13,685 bases of DNA from Bryobacteraceae bacterium (GCA_019686145.1 JADGHK010000022.1:1-13685); one strand, 5' to 3'. Positions 1 through 7,880 are shown, counted from the first letter of the stretch. The notes: generated from the sequence alone by a model not told the origin. Translations and numbers: made by a program.

Positions 1-2
1 AG

Positions 3-3000
3 TGGGTTCCCGGTTCGTTCCCCGATACATTGGACGGAGTCCTTCAAGCGACCCGTAGCAGTGCCAATCCGCTCGGTCTGTATGAGTTTCTAACCTACCG
101 GGACATCTCTGTGATCAAAGGTTCCGGGCTCGGTGGCACCTCGCTTGTGAATGCAAACGTAGCGATCATGCCGGATCCGGAAGTATTTGATCTCGTCGAT
201 TGGCCTGAACCGCTCAGCTACAATCACCTCCGCAAGTACTACGAGAAGGCTCTCGCGGGCCTCGAGGCGAAGCCGCACCCGAAGAAGGCAAGCTTTTTGA
301 AAGTACAGGCGCTTGAAAGGCGCGCTGCCCAGCTCGGTCTCAGCACGGTTCCCCTGAATCTCACGGTAAACTTCGATCCGAACAAGAAAGATCCCCTCGG
401 CAATCCCCGCGCAGCTTGCAATGACTGCGGCGACTGCGTTACGGGATGCAACTTTGGCGCGAAGAATACCCTCTACACCAACTACCTTCCCCTCGCCCGG
501 AAATATGGCGCGGAGATTTATACGCAGACGAAGGTCGAATGGATTGAGAAGCTGAGCGGCGGCGGGTGGAAGGTTCACGGCCGGTACTATCGCAATAACA
601 CCTTCAGCGAGCGCTTCAGCCTGACAGCCGCCCATGTGATCCTCGCCGCAGGTTCCATCAACTCGACCGAGATTCTGATGCGCTCCGAGATGCACGGGCT
701 ATCGGTTTCCCCACGTCTCGGCACCGGCTTTTCGGGCAACGGCGACTTCTTTGGCCTCGCCTACAACGGCGACTATCAAACCAATGTTCTCGGGCTTGGC
801 CGTTCCGTTGAAATCCCTGGAGCGGGATGCGCGCCCGGACCGACGATCGTCGCAGCTATCCGTTACAACGGTTCGCTTCCGCCCGATCGCCGTATCACGA
901 TTGAAGATCTCTCCTTCCCGAGCGCCTATGTACAGGCTGCCAAGACAGCCTTTGCTGTGATCCGCGGGGAAGATACGGACATCGGCGACCAGGCTGCGGA
1001 ACTTGAGCGCATCAAGCGCGACCTCGCGCCCTTTGGAGGAAACTCCGCCGAAGGCGCGTTGAATCATACCATGCTCTACCTCTGCATGGGATTCGATGAT
1101 GCTCGCGGCCGCATGATCTTTGAGGCGCCGTGGTATGAGCCTGACGGCCGTATGCGAATCGAATGGGACGACGTGGGCCGCCAGGTTGTGTTTACCAGGA
1201 TCAATGAGGAGCTCCGGCGGCACGCACGGGCTCAGGGGGCTTCCTTCATTCAAAACCCCATGTGGACGATTTTCGATACGCGCCACCTGGTGACGGCCCA
1301 TCCCCTCGGTGGATGTCCCATCGGCGAGGACTACATGCATGGGGCGGTCGACGCCTACGGCAGGGTTTTTGCGGGCGATGGCAGCGTGCACGAAGGCCTG
1401 TTTGTTGCTGACGGAGCTCTGATTCCTTCCGCGCTCGGTGTAAATCCTTTCCTTACAATCTCCGCCCTGGCGGAGTGGATTGCCGACCGAAAGGTGCGCG
1501 AGCTGCAAGGCGAAGCGTATCCAAAGCGAGCTCTCGCCCTCAACATACCTTTGATCGATCCCATCGAGGTGACAACCTACAGCGAGGCAGAGCTTGAGAA
1601 GCTGTTCCGCCGCGTCCCCTGCCAAAGCATTGACCTGATGCTCAACAGCGGACAGCGGGTCGTGGATATCGCGAGCCGTACAGTCCGCAATGACGAGTAC
1701 TGGAAGGGCTTCTTCCCCAAGGGCCACATCCTCAATGCGATGTCGTCTGCGATCTTCACCGGCTTCCGGAAGCAGTTCTTTAAGACCGGCGATCATTATG
1801 GCGGCATCACCAGCGATACAGACGGCCGCATTCGGGCTCGCAACACTCTCGAAGAAGTTGTGATCAAGAAGCGCGAGGGCGATCTGGAGCCCGGAAAGTA
1901 CATCCTGCTCAAGTACACCGATCCGCCCTGGCAGGGCTACTACGACGTCTTTAAGGTCGTCAATGAGAATCTGCTGATTGGGCGTGTCTACATCGGAGAG
2001 TTCCCGAAGGGCCTCCGCCTGTTCACGTTCCCCATGACGCGGGTCTACAACTTCGACCAAATGACGGTTGAGGACCACGTCACCCTTTGGCGGGGCGGTA
2101 CGGTTCCAGGTCCGCAGGATCTGGAAGGCGTCTGGCGGATGGACGCGATTTCAAATGCCAATCACCTGGCGGGCGTTGCCTACCTGGAGTTTCGCCGCCA
2201 GCCGGACGGGCGCCTGGAGAGCCGTTATCAATTCATGGGACTCCTGGAAGGCCTTGTGGTTCCGGGATTTCTCGCCCATCACTTCCAGCTTGTCGACTTC
2301 ACTCCGTTCCACGACGAAATCCGCCAGGTCACCAGTGATTTCATGGTTGGCAAGTATGTAATGGATCTGCCGCCCGGTATCAGCAGCCTGTTTCCGGCAG
2401 CTTCCTTAGGCCTGCTGCATGTCGAGGAGGAAACGCGCCACCGCTTTGGTTTCTACTACACGCTGACACGGACCGATCGGGCCACTACTCCGTCAAACCG
2501 GTTGCTCGAGCCGTTCCTGAACGTCCATCTGCCCGCAGGTCTTGGGATGACCTTTGATGAGGAGATGGTGGGATGGTATTGGCCAGGGAAGGGAACAACC
2601 GCTTCCCGGCGCTCGGAGCCCCATGAAATCGCTGCCCGAATCCCGCGCCAGGGCCGCCCGGAGGGCGCCTTCCAGTGCAGCTTCAAGCTGAGGATGACGG
2701 TTCGTGACCTCAATGAATTCATTGAGGGTGCTGCGCACGAGGCTGGGGCAAAGGGCACGATCAGCTTCGAGAATTTCGAAGGAAGCCCCGCCACATTCGA
2801 AATCGACGAAAACAGAAGCCGCTTCCATTATCTGATCCGCAATGAGGCGACAGGCGAAGCGGAGATGCGATATGTGCTGTATTTCCAGACGCCGGACGGC
2901 CGCCGTTTCCTGTTCGACGGGCGGAAGTACCTGCAGAAAGACGAACGGATCGGCGAGCGCGGGATCCGCGAGGCTCTCGAAGACTTCACGACGCTCTACT

Positions 3001-4283
3001 GTCATGTGTCCGAGCTGCGCGAGGGTGAGGCTCCAGCAACCGGGGCGGCTCCAGCGGGCGAGGGTCTCCTCAAGTTCAAGACCTTCGAGGACATCGCTGC
3101 GGTCCAGAATCTGGCGGGGTTCCTGCGGTCGTTCAAGGTCACGGGCACGTCCGATCCGCTGCTGCAACTGCAGGGACAGATGAAGTTCTTCGCCTTCACT
3201 GCGCAGTTTGTGCAGCGGGAGTATGATCCTTTGGCTCCTGAGCCGCGGGGCTTGCAGGAGGAAGTCCGGTTTGCGGTACTTCGCGGAGCCTCCGAGCCCG
3301 ATCATTTCAGCACGCGCTCGACGCCTGAGCTGCAGCAGATTTTGCGGGACTCGCCGACGCTCCCTCTTGAGAAGCTGATCAACACTGGCGCTGTCCGGAT
3401 TGATTTCGCAAAAAAACGCATCTTCCGCGATTCGTTCTGGAAGGGATCGTTTGCCCGTGATTCGGTGCTGGGGGCCGAAGAACGTCTCCGCAACAGGATC
3501 TCCGGCAGCGAGGCGAAGACCGCGTCGACCTTCACCGGCGGAAGCTTTTGGAAGCGTTTCGACCAAATTCGAGAGGATGGGGTGGCAATCGGCCACGTCG
3601 TGAACTACGAGCTTGACTGGCTTCCTGGAAAACCCGAGGTGCGCCTCGTCCCTTATGCCGACGACCGGCGTACCTACTTCCGCAAGGGGGACAACATTCT
3701 CCTGCTCACCTACGTGAACGAGCCGTACCGGATCGTGTATGACACCATCAAAGTGATCGATGAGGACAGCGCGATTGGCGTGATGCATCTCGGTTCCTTC
3801 CCCGACGGACTGGAGTTCGCAACGTTCGTCATGGAGAGGAACAACTACCCATTTAAAAAGATGGCCGTCGAGGATCACCAGGCGATCTTCAACGATGCGC
3901 GGGCCTTCGTTCCCTCCCCAGATCAAGTGCTGGGCGAGTGGCAGGGCCACCTGATCTTCCTCCGCAACCCGAATCTCAGCCTGCTGAACCAATTCAATCC
4001 GGCGGCGTTCCGTGTGAAGTTTGAGCGGACGCCTGCCGGCGTTTCGGCGCGCTACCGTTTCGGCCTCATCACGTCTTCCGGGCAGCCCGAGTTCAGTGAG
4101 GAGTTTGTTCACATCACGGACGGCGGCATGTTCCGGCATGAGATCCGCATGATCGATGCAGACACCATGATCGGCCGGTGGGCGGCGACCGAACCGAGCG
4201 CGGCGCTGTTGCAGGGACTGCAGCAGTATCTGGAGCCGGCGGGCAATCGCTTCGTGTTCTACTATCTGTTGACGCGCGCCTGA
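3..4283 (+). CDS. GMC-family (cholesterol-oxidase-like) flavoprotein with duplicated C-terminal domain, 5' partial
   Basis: The gene enters from the left edge already in frame: bases 3-29 are open and the usual N-terminal FAD-binding GxGxxG is missing, so the TTG at 30 is not the start. Numbering residues from that TTG, the GMC part spans about 1-500. It has the GSGLGGTSLVNANV signature (31-44), a four-cysteine motif (C130, C133, C136, C140), HPLGGC with H424, and NPFLTISALAEW with N472. H424 and N472 match the His/Asn active-site pair of cholesterol oxidases, so oxidation of a sterol- or terpenoid-like alcohol with FAD is likely; the substrate is unknown. The remaining 900 residues are unusual: domain copy A (515-815), a middle domain (838-995, opening GLGMTFDEEM), an Ala/Gly/Pro-rich linker (about 997-1012), then copy B (1095-1417). 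From memory, actinobacterial relatives carry the middle domain followed by an alpha/beta-hydrolase; none is seen here. The family call is firm; the role of the C-terminal half is not known. Confidence 0.88.
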   Translation, partial: WVPGSFPDTLDGVLQATRSSANPLGLYEFLTYRDISVIKGSGLGGTSLVNANVAIMPDPEVFDLVDWPEPLSYNHLRKYYEKALAGLEAKPHPKKASFLKVQALERRAAQLGLSTVPLNLTVNFDPNKKDPLGNPRAACNDCGDCVTGCNFGAKNTLYTNYLPLARKYGAEIYTQTKVEWIEKLSGGGWKVHGRYYRNNTFSERFSLTAAHVILAAGSINSTEILMRSEMHGLSVSPRLGTGFSGNGDFFGLAYNGDYQTNVLGLGRSVEIPGAGCAPGPTIVAAIRYNGSLPPDRRITIEDLSFPSAYVQAAKTAFAVIRGEDTDIGDQAAELERIKRDLAPFGGNSAEGALNHTMLYLCMGFDDARGRMIFEAPWYEPDGRMRIEWDDVGRQVVFTRINEELRRHARAQGASFIQNPMWTIFDTRHLVTAHPLGGCPIGEDYMHGAVDAYGRVFAGDGSVHEGLFVADGALIPSALGVNPFLTISALAEWIADRKVRELQGEAYPKRALALNIPLIDPIEVTTYSEAELEKLFRRVPCQSIDLMLNSGQRVVDIASRTVRNDEYWKGFFPKGHILNAMSSAIFTGFRKQFFKTGDHYGGITSDTDGRIRARNTLEEVVIKKREGDLEPGKYILLKYTDPPWQGYYDVFKVVNENLLIGRVYIGEFPKGLRLFTFPMTRVYNFDQMTVEDHVTLWRGGTVPGPQDLEGVWRMDAISNANHLAGVAYLEFRRQPDGRLESRYQFMGLLEGLVVPGFLAHHFQLVDFTPFHDEIRQVTSDFMVGKYVMDLPPGISSLFPAASLGLLHVEEETRHRFGFYYTLTRTDRATTPSNRLLEPFLNVHLPAGLGMTFDEEMVGWYWPGKGTTASRRSEPHEIAARIPRQGRPEGAFQCSFKLRMTVRDLNEFIEGAAHEAGAKGTISFENFEGSPATFEIDENRSRFHYLIRNEATGEAEMRYVLYFQTPDGRRFLFDGRKYLQKDERIGERGIREALEDFTTLYCHVSELREGEAPATGAAPAGEGLLKFKTFEDIAAVQNLAGFLRSFKVTGTSDPLLQLQGQMKFFAFTAQFVQREYDPLAPEPRGLQEEVRFAVLRGASEPDHFSTRSTPELQQILRDSPTLPLEKLINTGAVRIDFAKKRIFRDSFWKGSFARDSVLGAEERLRNRISGSEAKTASTFTGGSFWKRFDQIREDGVAIGHVVNYELDWLPGKPEVRLVPYADDRRTYFRKGDNILLLTYVNEPYRIVYDTIKVIDEDSAIGVMHLGSFPDGLEFATFVMERNNYPFKKMAVEDHQAIFNDARAFVPSPDQVLGEWQGHLIFLRNPNLSLLNQFNPAAFRVKFERTPAGVSARYRFGLITSSGQPEFSEEFVHITDGGMFRHEIRMIDADTMIGRWAATEPSAALLQGLQQYLEPAGNRFVFYYLLTRA
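1572..2474 (+). repeat. Domain copy A in the GMC protein (protein-level repeat)
   Basis: Residues about 515-815 of the GMC protein align by eye with residues 1095-1417. Shared landmarks in the same order: a Tyr/Ser/Thr-x-x-Glu-Leu start, YWKGFFPK, FTGFRKQFF, GKYILLKYT, FKVVNENLLIGRVYIG, EFPKGLRLFTFPM, MTVEDH, a GVW strand, SRYQFMG, and the closing FGFYYTLTR. The similarity is in protein, not DNA, so the duplication is old. The alternating strand pattern and GxW/YxF motifs suggest a beta-barrel or calycin-like fold, which is inference. Confidence 0.7.
3312..4280 (+). repeat. Domain copy B in the GMC protein (protein-level repeat)
   Basis: Second copy, residues about 1095-1417, up to the C terminus. 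The matches to copy A are FWKGSFARD, FTGGSFWKRF, GDNILLLTYV, IKVIDEDSAIGVMHLG, SFPDGLEFATFVM, MAVEDH, VLGEW, SARYRFG and the final FVFYYLLTR. Copy B carries an extra DSVLGAEERLRNR segment that copy A lacks or has strongly diverged in. Its end at the C terminus makes a domain boundary here clear. Confidence 0.7.
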
Positions 4284-4297
4284 AGAGAGGGCTTTTC

Positions 4298-5206
4298 ATG
4301 AATCGAGACGGAGCGCTGCAACTCGACCTTGTGGACGTGTACGGAGATCACGTTCCGGAGAAGGTTGATATCTATCTACGCCATCAGACGCTAGCCGCCG
4401 AGCAGCGCGTCGCCAGGGGCATCGACGCCTCGAAAAGCATCCTGATCAAGCAGCTTCTCGGAACGCCACAGGGCCTCTACCGGATCGAGGTTCACGCGCC
4501 TTCCTATCTGCCTACAAGCTGGTTTGTGAATGTGAAATCCAGCGGCGTGACAAGCAGAGTGAAGACGCTCCTGGTGGATGCCCGCAAGGTGGTTCGTGTC
4601 GATTTTCCGCCGTTTGAGCGGCTGCCCTATGGCCGTGAATTCCTGGAACGCTGCTCGAATGTTCTTGGTTTTGAAGGGCGCTCGGGTGCGTCGTTATACA
4701 ACAGCCTGGACGACATCCGCCGTGCAGGTCTGCTGAACATCCTCGCAAAGTGCCACCATACGCGCCTGGCTGAGGGTGGCACGGTCTTGTGCCACCTGAG
4801 GGAGTTGCGGGAGTTGAGGGGGGACCGCTTCTATGCCACTGTTTCTCACGCGCTGCGGGAAAGCGTCCGAAACAGCGTAGCGGACGGAAGTTTCTTTCCC
4901 GTGGACGGCCTGCTCCACCGGCCGCCCGACGGCTATTCGCTCGCAGGCAGCTTCAAGACGTCCGACAGTTACGGCAACCTCCAATTGACCTTCTTTTGCA
5001 ACGGCGTGGACTGGGTGGCCGATATCGATATCGACGACGCCGGCGGCTTCGAGCATGCCTTCCAGGTAATCAGGAACGCAGTCACCGGACAGCCTACGCA
5101 TCCATACAACATTCACCAGATTCTGATTTACTGGCAGGAACTGGATCCGGGATACCGGCTGATCCTGTACGAAGAAGAGCCGCAGGCGGCGATCACCGGG
5201 GGTTAG
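4298..5206 (+). CDS. Uncharacterised 302-residue protein, partner of the GMC gene
   Basis: I do not recognise a named family. The start is the ATG at 4298: AGAGAGG at 4285-4291 sits 6 bases upstream, and the frame extending further back only overlaps the GMC gene. It follows the GMC stop by 14 bases, so co-transcription is likely. Residues 1-105 look like a beta-sandwich (LQLDLVDVYGDHVPEKVDIYL, then GLYRIEVHAPSY and VKTLLVDARKVVRVDF), resembling carboxypeptidase-regulatory or transthyretin-type accessory domains; this is inference. Residues 110-300 form a second region with a Leu/Arg/Glu helix (CHLRELRELRGD, 165-176), WVADIDIDDAGGFEHAFQV (239-257), and THPYNIHQILIYWQ followed by ELDPGY (267-286). 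The acid-rich IDIDD and the two His suggest a ligand or metal site, unproven. There is no signal peptide or membrane segment. Its stop TAG overlaps the uppP stop TAA. Confidence 0.85.
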   Translation: MNRDGALQLDLVDVYGDHVPEKVDIYLRHQTLAAEQRVARGIDASKSILIKQLLGTPQGLYRIEVHAPSYLPTSWFVNVKSSGVTSRVKTLLVDARKVVRVDFPPFERLPYGREFLERCSNVLGFEGRSGASLYNSLDDIRRAGLLNILAKCHHTRLAEGGTVLCHLRELRELRGDRFYATVSHALRESVRNSVADGSFFPVDGLLHRPPDGYSLAGSFKTSDSYGNLQLTFFCNGVDWVADIDIDDAGGFEHAFQVIRNAVTGQPTHPYNIHQILIYWQELDPGYRLILYEEEPQAAITGG

Positions 5207-6027
5207 GACGCTGTCCAATTTACAAGGCCAAGATAGGCCGTCACGAGCACGAGGACTCCGAAGATGATCCGGTACCAGGCAAAGCCCGTAAAGTCGTGGC
5301 TGCTGATGTAGCGGAGCAGCCAGCGAATGCAGAGAAGCGCCGAGACCAAAGCTGCGGCTGAGCCGACGAGGAACAGGCTGAGGTCGTCCGCCGAGAGGAG
5401 GCTCCGCTCCTTGTAGAGGTCATAGACACCCGCCCCGATCAAGGTCGGCACCGCCAGGAAGAACGAAAACTCGGTCGCTGCCTTGCGCGAGCAGCCAAAG
5501 AGCAGCCCGCCAATGATGGTCGCCCCGGAACGCGACGTGCCGGGAATCAGCGCGAGGCATTGAGCGCAGCCGATCTTGAACGCGTCGATCCATGTCAGGT
5601 CGTCCACCTGCTCGAAGCGCACCTCGTGCTTGCGGCGTTCTGCCCAGAGAATCACGAAACCGCCTCCGATCAGCGCCAGCGCGACAGGGACCGGCCGGAA
5701 AAGGTAGGCCTTGATATAGCGGGAGAACAGAACGCCGAGGAACGCAGCGGGAAGGAAAGCGACAGCGATGTTCGTAACAAATCGCGCAGCACTCCTGTTT
5801 GAAAAGAGGCCAGCCGCGACATCCCAAAACCGCCTCCGGTATTCCCACAGGACGGCGAGCAGCGCGCCGGTCTGGATCACGACTTCAAAGACCTTACTCT
5901 TCTCGTCGGTAAAGCCGAGGAGATCGCCTACGAGAATCAAGTGGCCAGTGGAAGAAATGGGCAGGAACTCGGTGAGTCCCTCGACGACGCCCATCAACAG
6001 TGCTTTGAAAAGAAGAATGAGGTCCAT
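5203..6027 (-). CDS. uppP: Undecaprenyl-diphosphatase UppP/BacA
   Basis: This integral membrane enzyme dephosphorylates undecaprenyl diphosphate to undecaprenyl phosphate, recycling the lipid carrier of peptidoglycan and other envelope polymers; extra copies are known to raise bacitracin resistance. Both family signatures are intact: EGLTEFLPISSTGHL at 16-30 (E16, E20, H29) and PGTSRSGATIIGG at 162-174 with R166. About eight hydrophobic segments and a length of 274 residues fit the family. I chose the ATG at 6027 because homologues start a few residues before LLxALLxGxVEGLTE. A TTG at 6042 would add five residues (LQSPM after the start). No Shine-Dalgarno sequence precedes either start. The gene stands alone, divergent from the hydrolase gene and tail-to-tail with the 302-residue protein. 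Confidence 0.96.
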   Translation of the reverse strand: MDLILLFKALLMGVVEGLTEFLPISSTGHLILVGDLLGFTDEKSKVFEVVIQTGALLAVLWEYRRRFWDVAAGLFSNRSAARFVTNIAVAFLPAAFLGVLFSRYIKAYLFRPVPVALALIGGGFVILWAERRKHEVRFEQVDDLTWIDAFKIGCAQCLALIPGTSRSGATIIGGLLFGCSRKAATEFSFFLAVPTLIGAGVYDLYKERSLLSADDLSLFLVGSAAALVSALLCIRWLLRYISSHDFTGFAWYRIIFGVLVLVTAYLGLVNWTAS

Positions 6028-6032
6028 CGGCG

Positions 6033-6038
6033 ATTGTA
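6033..6038 (-). promoter_or_regulatory. Possible -10 box for leaderless uppP mRNA
   Basis: On the - strand TACAAT lies 5 bases before the uppP ATG, which places a predicted transcription start at or next to the A of the ATG. Together with the missing Shine-Dalgarno sequence this fits a leaderless mRNA. There is no good -35 hexamer at 16-18 bases, so the call is weak. Confidence 0.28.
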
Positions 6039-6126
6039 GCAAACCCGCTGATGCCGGAGCTGGCTTCCCCTTGCTTCATTCTCGCGCTTGACAACCCGTC
6101 GGCGTCGGATGGAGACTGCCTAATCG

Positions 6127-6978
6127 ATGCGAACTCCAGTTCTTGCGAAGGCTTGCCGGTTTGTTGTGATTTGCGCCCTGGCGATCGCGCCATGCCTGCT
6201 GGCGGCGGACAGAAAAGCCACGGCGGAGCGATGGCCGGAACATTACAACATTCCGCTCTGGGACGAGGGCAAGACGCCGCTCGCTAAGGGAAATGGCCCT
6301 CTGGACAATCCCTTCGTAACGGTGTTCCTGCCGCCTCCGGGCAAGCGAAACGGCGGCTCGGTCGTCATCGCTCCCGGGGGTTCCAACATCATGCTGATGT
6401 ATGGCGCCGAAGGTATGGAAGTGGCTGAGCGCTTCAACGACTGGGGATTTGCGGCCTTCGTGCTGACGTACCGGCTTGCTCCGAGGTACGGAGAGGATGC
6501 CAGGGTGATGGATGGAAAGCGTGCCATTCAACTGGTGCGCGCCCGGGCAAGGGAATGGAATCTGGACCCGAACCGAGTGGGCTTCGCTGGGTTCTCAGCT
6601 GGTTCGAACCTGGGACGCGCCGTAGCCGCCGCCTCCGGTCCGGGCGAGCCCAACGCAGCGGATCCCGTCGACCGGGTTTCTTCCCGCCCGGATTTTCTGG
6701 TGCTGGTCTACGGTCCCGGAAGGTCCCGGGAAGGGGAGCCTCTGAAAAACTTTCCCCCGACGTTTTTGGTGGCGGCGGCGCTCGACCGCGGAGCTGCGAA
6801 CGGGTCCGCACAGTTGTTCATGGACTTGAACCGCGCGGGCGCGACGGCCGAGATTCATATCTACCAAAAGGGTCGTCATGGTTTTGGCGCGGCCTCTACC
6901 AGCCCTGAGTTCTCGCCGTGGATGAATGCGCTGGAGCACTTCCTGCGCCAGGGCGGATTCTTTCAAGGAGGCAAGTAA
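6127..6978 (+). CDS. Exported alpha/beta-hydrolase (acetylesterase/dienelactone-hydrolase type)
   Basis: The 283-residue protein has an N-terminal signal sequence (MRTPVLAKACRFVV, then a hydrophobic core to about residue 27, with likely cleavage near LLA-AD), so it should act in the periplasm or outside. The fold is that of small serine esterases: an oxyanion-type loop APGGSN at 82-87, the nucleophile elbow GFSAGS at 155-160 (Ser157), and the catalytic His in GRHGFG (H251). The acid is probably D220 in AALDRG. YRLAPRYG at 115-122 matches the conserved YRL(A/S)P of the BD-FAE/acetyl-hydrolase group. Removal of acetyl or other ester groups from a carbohydrate or xenobiotic is likely, but the substrate is unknown. 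The start ATG at 6127 has a distant GGAG (6111-6114). The SUMF1-domain gene follows after 2 bases, so they form an operon. Confidence 0.88.
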   Translation: MRTPVLAKACRFVVICALAIAPCLLAADRKATAERWPEHYNIPLWDEGKTPLAKGNGPLDNPFVTVFLPPPGKRNGGSVVIAPGGSNIMLMYGAEGMEVAERFNDWGFAAFVLTYRLAPRYGEDARVMDGKRAIQLVRARAREWNLDPNRVGFAGFSAGSNLGRAVAAASGPGEPNAADPVDRVSSRPDFLVLVYGPGRSREGEPLKNFPPTFLVAAALDRGAANGSAQLFMDLNRAGATAEIHIYQKGRHGFGAASTSPEFSPWMNALEHFLRQGGFFQGGK

Positions 6979-6980
6979 GG

Positions 6981-7880
6981 ATGGGACGGATGCACTGGCT
7001 GGCAGTAGCTGTACCGCTTGCGATCGCCGGGGTCACCACGGCGGTTCTGCTGTCCGCGCCAACCTCTCCTCCCCTCGTCGTGAATGACGGCTACGGCGAC
7101 TTTGTCTATGTGCCGGCAGGGCCCTTCAGGATGGGAGACAACTTCGGGGACGGCGAATCGCGCGAGAGACCGGTCCATGTCGTGGAGCTCGATGCCTTCT
7201 ACATCGGCAAGTACGAGGTCACGAACGGTGACTGGAAGAAGTTCCGGGACGATCCGGGCTATGACGATCCCAAGTTCTGGCCGGGCGGGAGAGTGGTTCC
7301 CAAGGACCAGATTCCGTACTGGACACAGCCGCAGAACCACGGAGGCGGGACGCCGGATAGCGACAATTATCCCGTTATTGGCGTGAATTGGGATTCGGCT
7401 ACAGCCTACTGCAACTGGCTGAGCGCAAAGACCGGCAAGAAGTACCGCCTGCCTACGGAGGCGGAATGGGAGAAAGCGGCGCGGGGCACAGATCAGCGGC
7501 GTTTCCCATGGGGAAATGAGATCGATCGCTCCTACGCAAACTACACCGGAAGCCAGCAGTACGATACGGTCCGTGTGGTTGGATTCTATGACGGCAGCAT
7601 GCGCGGGGGCTTTCAGACCCGCAGCAATGCCTCGCCTTACGGGGCTTTCGATATGGCGGGCAACGTCATGGAGTGGTGCCAGGATTGGTACAGCCGCGAT
7701 TACTATTCGGTCTCGCCGCGTAAGAACCCGAAAGGGCCCGCGAGCGGAGCTTACAGGGTTGTCCGCGGCGGCAGTTTCTTTATGGAACCGCAGGATCTCC
7801 GAACGTACGCACGGTCCGCCGCGTGGCCGTCCTTCCAGGCCCATCGCATGATTGGCTTCCGCCCGGTTCGGGAGCCCTAG
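6981..7880 (+). CDS. Membrane-anchored SUMF1/FGE-sulfatase-domain protein
   Basis: The start is the ATG at 6981: AAGGAGG at 6965-6971, inside the end of the hydrolase gene, precedes it by 9 bases. The 299-residue product has a hydrophobic N-terminal segment (about 5-25), a signal sequence or anchor, then one SUMF1/FGE-sulfatase domain from residue 40 to the end. Landmarks are FVYVPAGPFRMGD (41-53), FYIGKYEVTNGDW (73-85), YPVIGVNWDSATAYCNWL (130-147), YRLPTEAEWEKAAR (155-168), FPWGNE (175-180), GAFDMAGNVMEWCQDW (221-236), VVRGGSFF (260-267) and IGFRPV (291-296). True formylglycine-generating enzymes carry two copper-binding active-site cysteines after the RGGS motif. Here that stretch (268-290) has none, so sulfatase activation is unlikely and a binding or scaffolding role, or another chemistry, must be assumed. 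Pairing with a secreted hydrolase suggests a shared extracytoplasmic substrate. Confidence 0.93.
   Translation: MGRMHWLAVAVPLAIAGVTTAVLLSAPTSPPLVVNDGYGDFVYVPAGPFRMGDNFGDGESRERPVHVVELDAFYIGKYEVTNGDWKKFRDDPGYDDPKFWPGGRVVPKDQIPYWTQPQNHGGGTPDSDNYPVIGVNWDSATAYCNWLSAKTGKKYRLPTEAEWEKAARGTDQRRFPWGNEIDRSYANYTGSQQYDTVRVVGFYDGSMRGGFQTRSNASPYGAFDMAGNVMEWCQDWYSRDYYSVSPRKNPKGPASGAYRVVRGGSFFMEPQDLRTYARSAAWPSFQAHRMIGFRPVREP

Noticed and set aside
699..2078. 459-codon open frame on the - strand inside the GMC gene
   Set aside because: It is a shadow of the coding strand in GC-rich DNA. The + strand frame carries clear family motifs over the same bases, and the antisense product has none.
2493..4139. 548-codon open frame on the - strand inside the GMC gene
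   Set aside because: Same reason: antisense to the recognisable duplicated domains, with low-complexity-looking composition and no motif.
4178..4297. 40-codon upstream extension of the 302-residue protein
   Set aside because: It overlaps the conserved C terminus of the GMC protein in another frame, while a good ribosome binding site precedes the ATG at 4298.
4694..5361. Open frames of 174 (-) and 190 (+) codons over the end of the 302-residue gene and uppP
   Set aside because: Both lie out of frame with well-supported genes; the + frame runs antisense into uppP and is rich in Arg and Pro, typical of shadow frames.
6088..6093. Perfect TTGACA upstream of the hydrolase gene
   Set aside because: No acceptable -10 hexamer lies 16-19 bases downstream, so it is not called as a promoter.
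6963..7844. 293-codon - strand frame opposite the SUMF1-domain gene
   Set aside because: The + strand carries a full SUMF1 domain; the antisense product shows no known motif.
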